Assembly (NCBI GenBank): GCA_022844125.1
Contig: JALHMI010000020.1
Coordinates: 17,688 to 81,687, forward strand
Direction of reading: 5' to 3'
Source of the DNA: Pirellulales bacterium
GTDB lineage: Bacteria; Planctomycetota; Planctomycetia; Pirellulales; PALSA-1355
Length of the DNA stretch: 64,000 nucleotides
Positions 34,739 through 43,272 of the stretch are shown here, piece by piece. The translations under genes and the position numbers were made by a program. Position 1 is the first letter of the stretch; every line of letters starts with the position of its first letter. The notes beneath the pieces are model-generated. The model was not told the origin of the DNA. It saw nothing but the letters and a program-made list of their open reading frames with translations, and did not search any database.

Positions 34739-35530
34739 ATGGAAAAGTCGAACTTTCTGAAGCCTGCCACCCTGCTGCCGATCGCCGCGGCGGTGCTCCT
34801 GATGGGCGTCTCCTGCTACTACCAGGGCATGTGGTCCGAGCGTTGGGGAACCAGCCCCGAAATGATGATCTATCCCCGGCAAATCCACGAAGTGCCGCTG
34901 ACAATTGGCGAGTGGGAAGGCCGCGACATTGGCGAGAGCGATGACCGGACCAAAGAGATCTCGGGTTCGCGCGGAGAGTTCAATCGCGTCTACAAGAATG
35001 CGGCCGGTGAGGAAGTGAACGTGATGCTGATGTGCGCTCACTTTCGCGACATCTTCTCGCACACACCCGAGATCTGCTATCCGGCCGCCGGCTTCGAGAT
35101 CCTCAACCCGCCCGAACAAGTCGTGATCGACGATTCCGAGTTCTTCACCACGACGTTCCGCAAGTCCGACAACGTGAGCGGCACGCGTGACGAGCGCGGC
35201 TACTGGAGCTGGTCGGCCGACGGCAAGTGGTACGCACCCGAAGACGAACGCGGCCGGTTTGCCGGCGAGCGAGCCCTGTACAAGCTCTATGTCTTCACCA
35301 CGGTGCCCACGCGCGAAGGCGCCCGCAGCGACAAGGACATCAGCAGCGACTTCATTCGGGCGTTCATGCCGGCTGTGCAAACGGCTCTGCGGCCAGGCTT
35401 TGAACGGGTCGAGCGAATCCGCAAGGGGGAGGAAGTGGCCGAACTAGAGCCGGCGCCGGCTGCTCCTGCGACTTCCGCACCAGCAGCGACCCCCGCCGCC
35501 GGGAGCGAAGCAGCCAAACCGGCAGCCTAA
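34739..35530 (+). CDS. EpsI-like exosortase-associated protein (DUF3485)
   Basis: 263 residues from the ATG at 34739; the frame opens upstream at a GTG (34673) inside the tandem repeats, which is unlikely. One N-terminal membrane helix (LLPIAAAVLLMGVSCYYQG) is followed by the DUF3485/EpsI domain: PLTIGEWEGRD, FNRVYKNAAGEEVNVMLM, and HTPEICYPAAGFEI, where the Cys-containing loop is the family signature. The C-terminus is Ala/Pro rich. EpsI proteins accompany exosortases and exopolysaccharide loci; in some systems this domain is fused to the exosortase. Probably anchored to the inner membrane, facing outwards. Exact biochemical role unknown in the family. Confidence 0.9.
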   Translation: MEKSNFLKPATLLPIAAAVLLMGVSCYYQGMWSERWGTSPEMMIYPRQIHEVPLTIGEWEGRDIGESDDRTKEISGSRGEFNRVYKNAAGEEVNVMLMCAHFRDIFSHTPEICYPAAGFEILNPPEQVVIDDSEFFTTTFRKSDNVSGTRDERGYWSWSADGKWYAPEDERGRFAGERALYKLYVFTTVPTREGARSDKDISSDFIRAFMPAVQTALRPGFERVERIRKGEEVAELEPAPAAPATSAPAATPAAGSEAAKPAA

Positions 35531-35568
35531 GCCGGGTCGTTGAGACTCTGTTCAACGTACCAAACACA

Positions 35569-35607
35569 AACAGGGCTGGTCGAACGATGGGTTCGACCAG
35601 CCCTGTT
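35569..35607. terminator. Strong intrinsic terminator, bidirectional position
   Basis: Perfect 17-base arms (35569-35585 and 35591-35607) with a 5-base loop, followed on the + strand by GTTGTTTTC. It separates the convergent EpsI-like and DUF1559 genes; the reverse strand side is also T-rich (TTTGTGTTTGG). Confidence 0.9.
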
Positions 35608-35632
35608 GTTGTTTTCGAATTAGCCAATTGAG

Positions 35633-36799
35633 CTAAAAGACGTCAGCTTCGGTGAGCGTCAGCAGAGGCAAGTTCGTATTACGATCTTGGTGCCAATCCC
35701 TCGGATAAACAATCTTAACGCCCGGCGCGGCCGTTGTTTGGTTTCCCAATTGATTTGTTCCACCGGAATACTTGGCGTTTGAGCTATCGGGGGACATAAG
35801 CAGACAGTAGACGCGGTACTCAACGTCATTGCTCATGAACTGAGCCCCGCCATCCGCAAAGGCAACGTGGAAACCGCTCCCTGAGTGTTCACTAAGTGGA
35901 CGACCGTTCAGCTTATCAGATGAAGGAACCGATCCGATATCAGGGGCCCTACCGAGCAAGTTGTTCGTGCTTGAATCACTCTTGGTACCCCAGTTGTCGG
36001 GCGCGTTTTCAGGTTGCATCCAAGTGATCGCGTTCCACCAAGTTTGACCCCCTGATGGGATGCCCGGTTGCTTTGGCTGTACACTGCTCGGATTTAGGAC
36101 CGGAGGATACCAATCTAAGGCCTCCGTGTTCTCTGATAAGAGAATCGTCTTCCCTGTCCCATCGTGCGAACTTAAATACGACAAGTCGACCGGTGCGGTG
36201 CTTTTCATATTGCCGAAGGTTTTGGGAGTGTACTCGTCGAAAAAGAGGCCATTTTCGATAAAGTCCATCTGCTTGTTAGGGGTGACTAAGCCATCCGATA
36301 CACCGCCGTTAACCACATAGGCGAGCGGAGCCTTAGCAAGCGGATCTGTTGCTCGCGATGGACAATTGAGTACTTCGACTTCGAGCATACTCGCAGGATC
36401 GGTTGAAAGCGGCGGAAGTTGAAATTTCAACTGATCGCTTTTGTACAGTCGGTAGTACTCATTCTGTTCGATTGTCGACAAAATCTCGGGCACCCAGCCC
36501 ACCGCCGGAACCGTGCCGCCGCCGGTCCAATTCGGCTGAGCCACAAACATCGGCGGAAACTTCTGCTTCGTCGTCGCATAGTTCACAATGCCCAGCGCCA
36601 ACTGCTTTTCGTTGTTCAAGCACTGCGTCTTACGGGCTGCTTCGCGGGCCATCTGCACGGCCGGAATCAGCAGCGCCACGAGCATTGCCAGGATCGTGAT
36701 TACGACCAGCAGTTCAACAAGCGTGAAACCGCGCTCGCCGCCTGGCTGACGCCACGGGCTGGTCGAGCGCACAAAAAGAGCGGGCGATTGGCGGTTCAT
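35633..36799 (-). CDS. DUF1559 prepilin-like protein
   Basis: 388 residues from the ATG at 36799, which has GAGGAAC about 7 bases upstream; the frame opens at 36892 but those starts lack a ribosome site. The N-terminus carries a type IV prepilin signal (ERG, then [16 protein letters not shown]), to be cut after Gly by a prepilin peptidase. The DUF1559 core follows: [20 protein letters not shown] and a C-terminal [20 protein letters not shown], the H-x-DG-type signature. This family is hugely expanded in planctomycetes and presumed to form pilus-like or secretion-associated surface structures; individual functions are unknown. It lies convergent to the exosortase locus and is not obviously part of it. 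Confidence 0.93.
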   Translation of the reverse strand: MNRQSPALFVRSTSPWRQPGGERGFTLVELLVVITILAMLVALLIPAVQMAREAARKTQCLNNEKQLALGIVNYATTKQKFPPMFVAQPNWTGGGTVPAVGWVPEILSTIEQNEYYRLYKSDQLKFQLPPLSTDPASMLEVEVLNCPSRATDPLAKAPLAYVVNGGVSDGLVTPNKQMDFIENGLFFDEYTPKTFGNMKSTAPVDLSYLSSHDGTGKTILLSENTEALDWYPPVLNPSSVQPKQPGIPSGGQTWWNAITWMQPENAPDNWGTKSDSSTNNLLGRAPDIGSVPSSDKLNGRPLSEHSGSGFHVAFADGGAQFMSNDVEYRVYCLLMSPDSSNAKYSGGTNQLGNQTTAAPGVKIVYPRDWHQDRNTNLPLLTLTEADVF

Positions 36800-37051
36800 G
36801 CCGGTGTTCCTCAAACGCATTGCAGATGTGATGCCCCTCGGCTGCCCCGCGGTTTGCGATTGATTCGCACGCGGCGGCTCTCCAGTCTTCATTCTCTCAG
36901 GAATTGAATCTATTTCCAGAGCGAAATCGATTGAATCCCCAGTCCCTCCCGCAGCCGACAGCCACCCCTGCCCCGTCCCAAACCGGCGTCGCTCGGAATG
37001 TCGGCGCAGGATCGCGGCCTGACTTCATGGTTACTCCGTCCGAAAGGCGGC

Positions 37052-37057
37052 TATAAT
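37052..37057 (+). promoter_or_regulatory. -10 TATAAT ahead of the coiled-coil membrane protein
   Basis: Perfect TATAAT, 56 bases before the chosen start at 37114. A possible -35 (TTACTC, 37031-37036) has a short 15-base spacer. Confidence 0.45.
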
Positions 37058-37113
37058 GCCAGGGTGGCAAATCTTGGCAGACCGCCGTGGGAATTGCTCG
37101 GAGGTTAGTGGCC

Positions 37114-38790
37114 GTGGAAACACTAAAGCGGCAAGTGCAACGGGCGCGGCGCAGACTCCTCGCCGAAGCGTTTTTGCGCAAACTCACGTGGTGCTGGTTC
37201 GCGGCCCTGGTCGTCGCGGCCCTGGCGATCGCCGCCGGAAAACTCTGGCCACCGGCCGCCACGCAACAAGCCTGGGCGCTCGGCTGGATCGCCGGGTGCC
37301 TGGTCGCCGGGACGCTGGCCGCCGCCGTCTGGACCTATCTTCGCCGGCAATCAGCCCTGGCAGCCGCCGTGGAGATCGATCGCCGCTTCGGCCTCAAGGA
37401 ACGCGTGTCCACGACGTTCGCGCTGGCCGCGGGCGATCGCGATTCGGCTGCCGGTCAGGCGCTGGTCCAAGACGCCGAGCAACGCTTGCGCGGGATTGAC
37501 GTGGGCGAGAAATTCCGGCCGAAGCTGGATCGCAAGGCCATGCTGCCGCTGCTGCCCGCGGCGATTGCGTTTTTGATCGCGACGCTCGAACCCGTCGCAC
37601 CGACGCCCGCTCCTGCCAAGTCGACTGCCGCTCTCAAGACCCCCGCTCCGGTCAAGCACGCGACCAAGGCGCTCGCCAAGCGGCTCGAAGACCGCAAAAA
37701 AGAACTGGCCGAACAAGGTCTCGAAGAGGCCGAGGCCATCTCGAAGCTCGAAGAGGGCGTCAAGAAACTGGCCGAGAAGCCCAAGGGAACACAGAAGGAA
37801 ACGTTGCTCGCGCTGAACGAGCTGGTGAAGGACGCCGAACGCCGCCGCGAAGAGATCGCAAACTCGGCCGACCTGAAGAAGCAGCTCGCCGGACTCAAGA
37901 ATCTTGAGCAGGGCGCCGGCGATAAGATGGCCGAGGCCCTCAAGCAAGGTGAACTCGATAAGGCCGTCGAGGAATTAGAGAAGCTCAAAGAGGAGCTGGC
38001 AGCCGGCAAGCTCGATGCCGAGGCGCAAAAGCAATTGGCCAAACAACTCGCACAGCTCAAGGACCAACTGGCCAAGCAGGCCGAAGCTCAAGACGCGCAG
38101 GCCGAGAAGCTCAAAGAGCAGCTCGAAGCGCATCGCCGCGAAGGAAATCGCGAGGCGGCCGAGCAGGTCCAGCAACAGCTCGAGAAGCTGGCCGCCCAAA
38201 AACATCATGGCAATCTGTCGGAGATGGCGGCCAAGCTCGGGCAGGCTGCCCAAAGCCTGGGCGAAGGCGACGCCGAGGCGGCCGCTGAAGCGCTCGGGGG
38301 CCTTGGCGACCAGCTCGCCGGCTTGGAACAGAATCTCCAAGAGATGGAAGGCCTCGAAGCAGCGCTCGAGGGCGTTGCCGATTGCAAGAAGGCCATGGCT
38401 TGCGGCCAGTGTCAGGGCGAAGGCTGCGCCCATTGCCAAGGCGGCGACGGGGGCAACTGGGAGAAACGCTTCGGCAAACTTGGCCTCGAGCGCCGGCGCG
38501 GCGGCGGCAAAGGCATTGGCGTCGGTCTCGGTCCCGGGCTGGGTGAAGAAACCAACCCTGACGGCAAGTTCTACGACTCGGCCGTCAAACAGCAGCCCGG
38601 CGTGGGCGCGGCCAAAGTCATTGGCGAGGCGGGCGGTCCCAATCGCAAAGGTGTCGTTCGTCAGGAGATCCAGACCGAATTCGCCGAGGCCGAACAGAAC
38701 ACGGCCGAAGCCTTGAGCGATCAGCGGCTGCCGCACGACTACCGCGATCACGCTCAGGATTATTTCGATTCGCTCCGAGAAGGGCCCTAG
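37114..38790 (+). CDS. Membrane protein with long coiled coil and CxxC cluster
   Basis: 558 residues from the GTG at 37114, chosen because GGAGG (37100-37104) lies 9 bases upstream; in-frame GTGs at 37087 and 37108 are alternatives. Three hydrophobic helices lie at about residues 26-44, 55-78 and 140-158. A Lys/Glu/Ala/Leu-rich coiled coil of about 200 residues (about 175-375) follows. A compact Cys motif CGQCQGEGCAHCQGG (about 391-405) resembles half of a DnaJ-type zinc ribbon. The Gly-rich segment (GKGIGVGLGPGLGEE) and an acidic C-terminus (SLREGP) end the protein. It resembles the C-terminal part of membrane proteins in planctomycete MoxR/VWA clusters, but no MoxR gene is adjacent. Function unknown. 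Confidence 0.78.
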   Translation: METLKRQVQRARRRLLAEAFLRKLTWCWFAALVVAALAIAAGKLWPPAATQQAWALGWIAGCLVAGTLAAAVWTYLRRQSALAAAVEIDRRFGLKERVSTTFALAAGDRDSAAGQALVQDAEQRLRGIDVGEKFRPKLDRKAMLPLLPAAIAFLIATLEPVAPTPAPAKSTAALKTPAPVKHATKALAKRLEDRKKELAEQGLEEAEAISKLEEGVKKLAEKPKGTQKETLLALNELVKDAERRREEIANSADLKKQLAGLKNLEQGAGDKMAEALKQGELDKAVEELEKLKEELAAGKLDAEAQKQLAKQLAQLKDQLAKQAEAQDAQAEKLKEQLEAHRREGNREAAEQVQQQLEKLAAQKHHGNLSEMAAKLGQAAQSLGEGDAEAAAEALGGLGDQLAGLEQNLQEMEGLEAALEGVADCKKAMACGQCQGEGCAHCQGGDGGNWEKRFGKLGLERRRGGGKGIGVGLGPGLGEETNPDGKFYDSAVKQQPGVGAAKVIGEAGGPNRKGVVRQEIQTEFAEAEQNTAEALSDQRLPHDYRDHAQDYFDSLREGP

Positions 38791-39035
38791 CAGCGCACAG
38801 GGTAGCTCGTGCGTCTCGCCACGCCGAGCACGTCAAACAGAACCACCCGACGGGGCACGCCCCCCCCTAAAACCCCTACATCGCGCAAAACATTACGCAA
38901 TGTGGATTTAAGCCGCCCCTGGCGTGGAAACTCGTTCTCCCGCCAGCTTGGATTGGCTATAGTTACAGTATCAACGCAATTTAGCCATTAGGTTTTGGGC
39001 GCGCGGCTGATCCACCGAGCCGCCGTTTTCGTTTA

Positions 39036-39986
39036 ATGTCCGAAGCCACGATTCCGCTGGCGGATTCAAAGACTCTCCTCACGCTGTTCGGCACCCGCGA
39101 CCAGCATCTGCGCAAGATTCGCGACTCGCTCGGCGTTAGCGTGTCGGGTCGCGACGACCGCATCCACATCGAGGGGCCGGACGAGGCCGTCGCCCGAGCC
39201 ACCGAAGTCTTTGAAAAGCTCAAGCAGGTCGTCGACCGCTACGGACTGGTTTCGCCAGAGGAGGTCTCCCAGATTCTGGGGCTGGTCTCCGGTCAAGCGC
39301 CGGGCGAGGAATCCTCGGCCATCGAGTTGCAGCATGCGGGCAAGGCCATTCGGCCCCGCACGGCCGGCCAGTCGCGTTACGTGTCAGCGATTCGCGATCA
39401 CGATCTGGTCTTTTGCGTCGGACCGGCCGGCACGGGCAAGACCTACCTCGCTGTGGCGATGGCGGTGCAGGCCCTGCGCCGCGAACAGATTCGCAAGATC
39501 GTGCTGGTGCGTCCGGCCGTCGAAGCCGGCGAAAGCCTGGGCTTCCTGCCTGGCGACTTGCAGGCCAAGATCAACCCCTACTTGCGGCCGCTGCTCGACG
39601 CCCTGCGCGAGATGATGGACTACGAGCAGATCAAGCGGTATACCGAGCAGGATCTGATCGAAATGATCCCGCTCGCCTACATGCGCGGCCGCACGCTCAA
39701 CGACGCCTTTGTGATTCTGGACGAGGCTCAGAATACGACCGTCCCCCAGATGAAGATGTTTTTGACCCGCATGGGCTTGGGGACGAAGATGGTTGTGTCC
39801 GGCGATACGACCCAGGTCGACCTGCCGGGGCACACCCAAAGCGGCCTGATCGATGCCATCCATCGGCTGTCGGGCATTCAGGGTTTCTACCAGGTGACGC
39901 TCCACAACGAGGACATCGTGCGTCACCGGCTGGTACAGGAGATTGTCCGGGCCTACGAGGAAGAGGAGCCTCGCCGCCGGCGTTAA
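39036..39986 (+). CDS. phoH: PhoH-like ATPase
   Basis: 316 residues, the usual YbeZ/PhoH size. A short KH-like N-terminal region (LFGTRDQHLRKIRDSLGV) precedes the P-loop ATPase: Walker A GPAGTGKTYLA (about residues 130-140), RPAVEAGESLGFLPGD, Walker B FVILDEAQNTT and the sensor stretch GDTTQVDLP. PhoH acts with YbeY in ribosome maturation and RNA metabolism; helicase-like activity is proposed. It starts a compact operon with pgpH 23 bases downstream and then ybeY, an order also known in Bacillus and Clostridium. Confidence 0.95.
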   Translation: MSEATIPLADSKTLLTLFGTRDQHLRKIRDSLGVSVSGRDDRIHIEGPDEAVARATEVFEKLKQVVDRYGLVSPEEVSQILGLVSGQAPGEESSAIELQHAGKAIRPRTAGQSRYVSAIRDHDLVFCVGPAGTGKTYLAVAMAVQALRREQIRKIVLVRPAVEAGESLGFLPGDLQAKINPYLRPLLDALREMMDYEQIKRYTEQDLIEMIPLAYMRGRTLNDAFVILDEAQNTTVPQMKMFLTRMGLGTKMVVSGDTTQVDLPGHTQSGLIDAIHRLSGIQGFYQVTLHNEDIVRHRLVQEIVRAYEEEEPRRRR

Positions 39987-40008
39987 ACCGCTCGGCAGCA
40001 CGCGCGAA

Positions 40009-42252
40009 ATGGCAAGTGGCATCCAGAAACGCAAGCGTTCGGAACGGGTGGCGGCGCTCGAATTGCCGCCCGGCTCTTTCGAACGCGCGATGCTGTACTG
40101 CAAGCGTGGCGACGTGCTCTTGCGCTTGGGCCTGTGCGTGCTCACCGTGCTTGCGCTGTGGTGCGTCACGCTTTCCTGGTCCGTTCCGCTTGAGTACCAG
40201 AGCGGATACGTGCCTCCGCGGAACATCGTGGCCAAAGTTCCTTTCCAGCAGCTCGATCCGGAAAAGACGCGCGAAGCGGAGATGATCGCGCGGAACAAAG
40301 TCGCCTTTGTCTACGATCACGATCTCGACAAGCTCGTGCAACTGCGAGCCGCGCTGCAAAACCGCGCCACCGAACTCGGCGGCGCCAAGTCACTCGCCGA
40401 TCTCTCGACCAGCGTGTGGGACGAATTCTTCCCGCCCCCCGGCTCGGGCGCGCCAACCTTAACGGACGAAGAGAAGGAACAGCGGTTTCAACTGTTGCGC
40501 GGTGCGCTGTCGACGCCTGAAAGCCTGGCAAAACTGGAAGGGGCCGTCGCAGAAGTGCTCGCCCCTTACGAGCGGCGCGGCCTGTTGGACAAGTTGCCGC
40601 AGGAACCTAACGAGGGCAATCAGCAGGAGATCGTCGTCATCCCCAAGGGAAATCCCTCCCAGCGGCAAACCGTCAAAGTCGCCGACGTTCTGATCGGCGA
40701 TGCGGACTGGCTGAAAAAGGGACTCGCCGAACGGCTCGATTCGCCCGAGCTGGCGACGCGCGTTTATACCTGGCTGCAAAGCCGCCTGCCGACGACCCTC
40801 AAGCGCAATGAGACCGAGATTCGGCTCGCCCAGCAGCGGGCCGAGGAGGCGGTTCCGCCGGAGTATCGCAAGATCCTGCCGGGCGATGTGTTGGCTCCGG
40901 CCGACAAGCCGCTGGAGGACCTCTCGACGCTGGAGTTGGAACATCGGGCCTACCAGTCCAGCCGCACCTTGCAGCAAAAGATTGCGTATTCCTTGGCTTC
41001 GCTCGGCATGTTCCTGGCGCTTTCGATTCTGTGCGGCGTGTACGTCTTGCACTACGAACCAAAGCTGGTCGACAACCTGCGGCTGTTCGCCACCACGCTG
41101 GCCACGATCGTGGTCACGGTGGGCATCGCCACGATCGCCTCGCGTGACAACTTCCGCGCGGAGCTCGCGCCGCTCGTCGTCTTCGGCATGACCTTTTCCA
41201 TCGCCTTCCACCGCGAATTCGCCCTGCTGTTTTCGGCCGTCGTGACCGTGATTGTCGTCGTGGCCACCGGCCAGGGGCTCGGCGAGTTCATGATCCTGTA
41301 CTCGGCCGTCGCTTCGGCGATTCTGCTCGTCGGCGGTGTCCGCAATCGGCGGAAGCTGATCTATGTCGGCCTCGCCGTGGGAGTTGTCGCCACGCTCACT
41401 ACAATCGGCGTGGAAACGCTGGCTGCCCAGCCGTTCTCCGCCATCTGGCAGGACGCCCTTCGCAACGGCATGCTTTCCATTTTTGCCGGCTTGTTGATGC
41501 TCGGCTTGCTGCCGTTCATCGAAAGCCTGTTCGGCGTGCAAACCGAGCTCAGCCTGCTCGAACTCGGCGATGTCGCTCACCCGCTCTTGCAGGAGCTCGT
41601 GCGCCGGGCGCCGGGCACCTACAACCATTCGATCAATGTGGCCTCGATCGCCGAGGCCGCGGCCGAAAGTATCGGCGCCCAGGGCCTGCTCGTCCGCGTC
41701 GGAGCCTACTTCCACGACATCGGCAAGATGCTCAAGCCGGGCTACTTCGTCGAGAACCAGGGGCACGACGCCAATCGCCACGAATCGCTCGTCCCTGCCA
41801 TGAGCACGCTGATCATCATCGCCCACATCAAAGACGGCGCGGACCTTGCACGCCAGCACCGGCTCCCCAAGCCGATCATTGACTTCATCGAACAGCACCA
41901 CGGTACCACGCTGGTCGAGTACTTCTTTCGCCGCGCGGCTGAAGCCAACGGCGGAGCCGAAGTCGACGAAAGCAACTTCCGTTATCCCGGCCCGAAGCCG
42001 CAAACCAAGGAAGCGGCCGTGCTCATGCTGGCCGATGCGGTGGAGGGCGCCTGCCGCACGCTCGTCGAACCGACCCCCGCCCGCATCGAAAGTCTGGTGC
42101 ACGACATCGCCATGAAGCGGCTCCTCGACGGCCAGTTCGATTCCTGCGGTTTGACGCTTCAGGAACTCGCCACGATCGAAGACAGCCTGGTCAAATCGCT
42201 CACCGCCGTCTATCACGGCCGCGTCAAGTATCCCGACCAGCGCACGGCTTGA
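40009..42252 (+). CDS. pgpH: PgpH/YqfF-type HD membrane phosphohydrolase (7TM-HD)
   Basis: 747 residues from the ATG at 40009; an upstream in-frame start inside phoH is possible. An N-terminal membrane helix (VLTVLALWCVTLSW) is followed by an extracellular 7TMR-HDED domain of about 230 residues with an inserted loop (FFPPPGSGAPTLTD). About seven membrane helices (about 320-510) precede a cytoplasmic HD domain. HD motifs: NHSINVASIAEAAA, then FHDIGKMLKPGYF with H569/D570, and HHG. The PgpH family hydrolyses cyclic di-AMP; whether this one does needs testing. The overlap and spacing with phoH and ybeY indicate one transcript. Confidence 0.93.
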   Translation: MASGIQKRKRSERVAALELPPGSFERAMLYCKRGDVLLRLGLCVLTVLALWCVTLSWSVPLEYQSGYVPPRNIVAKVPFQQLDPEKTREAEMIARNKVAFVYDHDLDKLVQLRAALQNRATELGGAKSLADLSTSVWDEFFPPPGSGAPTLTDEEKEQRFQLLRGALSTPESLAKLEGAVAEVLAPYERRGLLDKLPQEPNEGNQQEIVVIPKGNPSQRQTVKVADVLIGDADWLKKGLAERLDSPELATRVYTWLQSRLPTTLKRNETEIRLAQQRAEEAVPPEYRKILPGDVLAPADKPLEDLSTLELEHRAYQSSRTLQQKIAYSLASLGMFLALSILCGVYVLHYEPKLVDNLRLFATTLATIVVTVGIATIASRDNFRAELAPLVVFGMTFSIAFHREFALLFSAVVTVIVVVATGQGLGEFMILYSAVASAILLVGGVRNRRKLIYVGLAVGVVATLTTIGVETLAAQPFSAIWQDALRNGMLSIFAGLLMLGLLPFIESLFGVQTELSLLELGDVAHPLLQELVRRAPGTYNHSINVASIAEAAAESIGAQGLLVRVGAYFHDIGKMLKPGYFVENQGHDANRHESLVPAMSTLIIIAHIKDGADLARQHRLPKPIIDFIEQHHGTTLVEYFFRRAAEANGGAEVDESNFRYPGPKPQTKEAAVLMLADAVEGACRTLVEPTPARIESLVHDIAMKRLLDGQFDSCGLTLQELATIEDSLVKSLTAVYHGRVKYPDQRTA

Positions 42253-42269
42253 GCACCCGCGTGAACGCC

Positions 42270-42710
42270 ATGCTCAGCATCGAGTTGTCGAATGAGCAAG
42301 ACTCTCTGCAGTTCGACGCCTCGCGGATCTCACGCCTGGCCGAACAGATCCTGCTCGACGCCGGCATCCGGAGCGGCGCGCTGAGCATCGCCGTCGTGGA
42401 TGACCCCACGATTCACGAGCTCAATCGGCAGTACCTTCAGCACGACTATCCGACCGACGCGCTGAGTTTTCTGCTCGAGCGCGAGGGCGATCATCTCGAG
42501 GGGGAAGTCGTCGTCGGAGCGGATACCGCCATCCGCGTCGCTGCCGAGCTCGACTGGCCGGCTGAGGACGAACTGCTGCTGTATGTCGTGCATGCCACGC
42601 TGCATCTGGTGGGCCACGACGACTCGACCGATGAACTACGCGGGGCAATGCGTGAGCAGGAACGACGTTACCTCGCCCAACTCGGAATTCAGCGTCGCGA
42701 CCATTCGTAA
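42270..42710 (+). CDS. ybeY: Endoribonuclease/rRNA maturation factor YbeY
   Basis: 146 residues from the ATG at 42270; TTG (42249) and GTG (42261) starts overlap or abut the pgpH stop. YbeY is a zinc-dependent factor needed for 16S rRNA 3' maturation and ribosome quality control. The metal-site segment reads HATLHLVGHDD, with H108, H112 and H116. The standard motif HxxxHxxxGYDH places the third His two positions later, so here the Tyr has become His and the final His is Asp. DALSFLLE and GEVVVGADTA are also typical. Third gene of the phoH operon. Confidence 0.92.
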   Translation: MLSIELSNEQDSLQFDASRISRLAEQILLDAGIRSGALSIAVVDDPTIHELNRQYLQHDYPTDALSFLLEREGDHLEGEVVVGADTAIRVAAELDWPAEDELLLYVVHATLHLVGHDDSTDELRGAMREQERRYLAQLGIQRRDHS

Positions 42711-42732
42711 GCCGAACGCCGGGTGCGATCAC

Positions 42733-42788
42733 AACCCGACGCGTCAGCGAGGAGGCCCTTTTCAACCGCCTCGCTCACGCTTCGGGTT
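42733..42788. repeat. 20-base inverted repeat, REP-like
   Basis: Arms 42733-42752 and 42769-42788 match at 18 of 20 positions, with a 16-base loop. No T run follows, so it is not a clear terminator. From memory, the core (aacccgacgcgtcagcgagg) resembles an intergenic repeat common in planctomycete genomes; copies elsewhere were not searched. Confidence 0.7.
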
Positions 42789-42828
42789 AAGATGATGCTT
42801 CGCTCGAATACCTGGCTATTCTGAAACC

Positions 42829-43272
42829 ATGCCGCGCTACGTCATCCTGCTGCACGAAATTCCCCCAGGGCACAAAGTTGCCGGCGGCCGCGGCACGCAC
42901 TGGGATCTGATGCTCGAGCAGAATGGCGTGCTCAGGACCTGGGCCCTGGCCGCTGAGCCCGGCGGCGAGTTAAGAACCAAGGCCGAACCGCTACCCGACC
43001 ACCGTCTCGCGTACCTCGACTATGAAGGACCGGTCTCGGGCAAGCGGGGGATCGTCAGCCAGTGGGACGCCGGCGAGTACGAAATTCTCGCGCAGTCGGC
43101 CGAGCGGCTGGAGTTGCGCCTGGTCGGCAGCTCAGCAGCGCGATACTTGTCGCTCACGGCCGATGCCGGCCGAGACGGTCATTTCTGGAGCGCGTCGTTC
43201 TCTCTCGCGCCAATCCGCGGCTCGTCATCGCCGGGCCCTTCCCGTCCCGATTCGTCGTCCAGTTCCAGCTGA
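42829..43272 (+). CDS. Stand-alone LigD 3'-phosphoesterase-like domain protein
   Basis: 147 residues. The first 125 match the phosphoesterase (PE) domain of bacterial NHEJ ligase LigD: RYVILLHEIPP, THWDLMLEQNGVLRTWALAAEP (metal-site HxD, compare HYDFRLE), LPDHRLAYLDYEGP and QWDAGEYEI. PE domains trim 3' phosphates or ribonucleotides before end joining; here no ligase or polymerase domain and no Ku gene is nearby. The C-terminal tail is low-complexity Ser/Pro (SSSPGPSRPDSSSSSS), and the last 94 bases overlap the convergent gene. The family call is good; a role in DNA repair is inference. Confidence 0.82.
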   Translation: MPRYVILLHEIPPGHKVAGGRGTHWDLMLEQNGVLRTWALAAEPGGELRTKAEPLPDHRLAYLDYEGPVSGKRGIVSQWDAGEYEILAQSAERLELRLVGSSAARYLSLTADAGRDGHFWSASFSLAPIRGSSSPGPSRPDSSSSSS

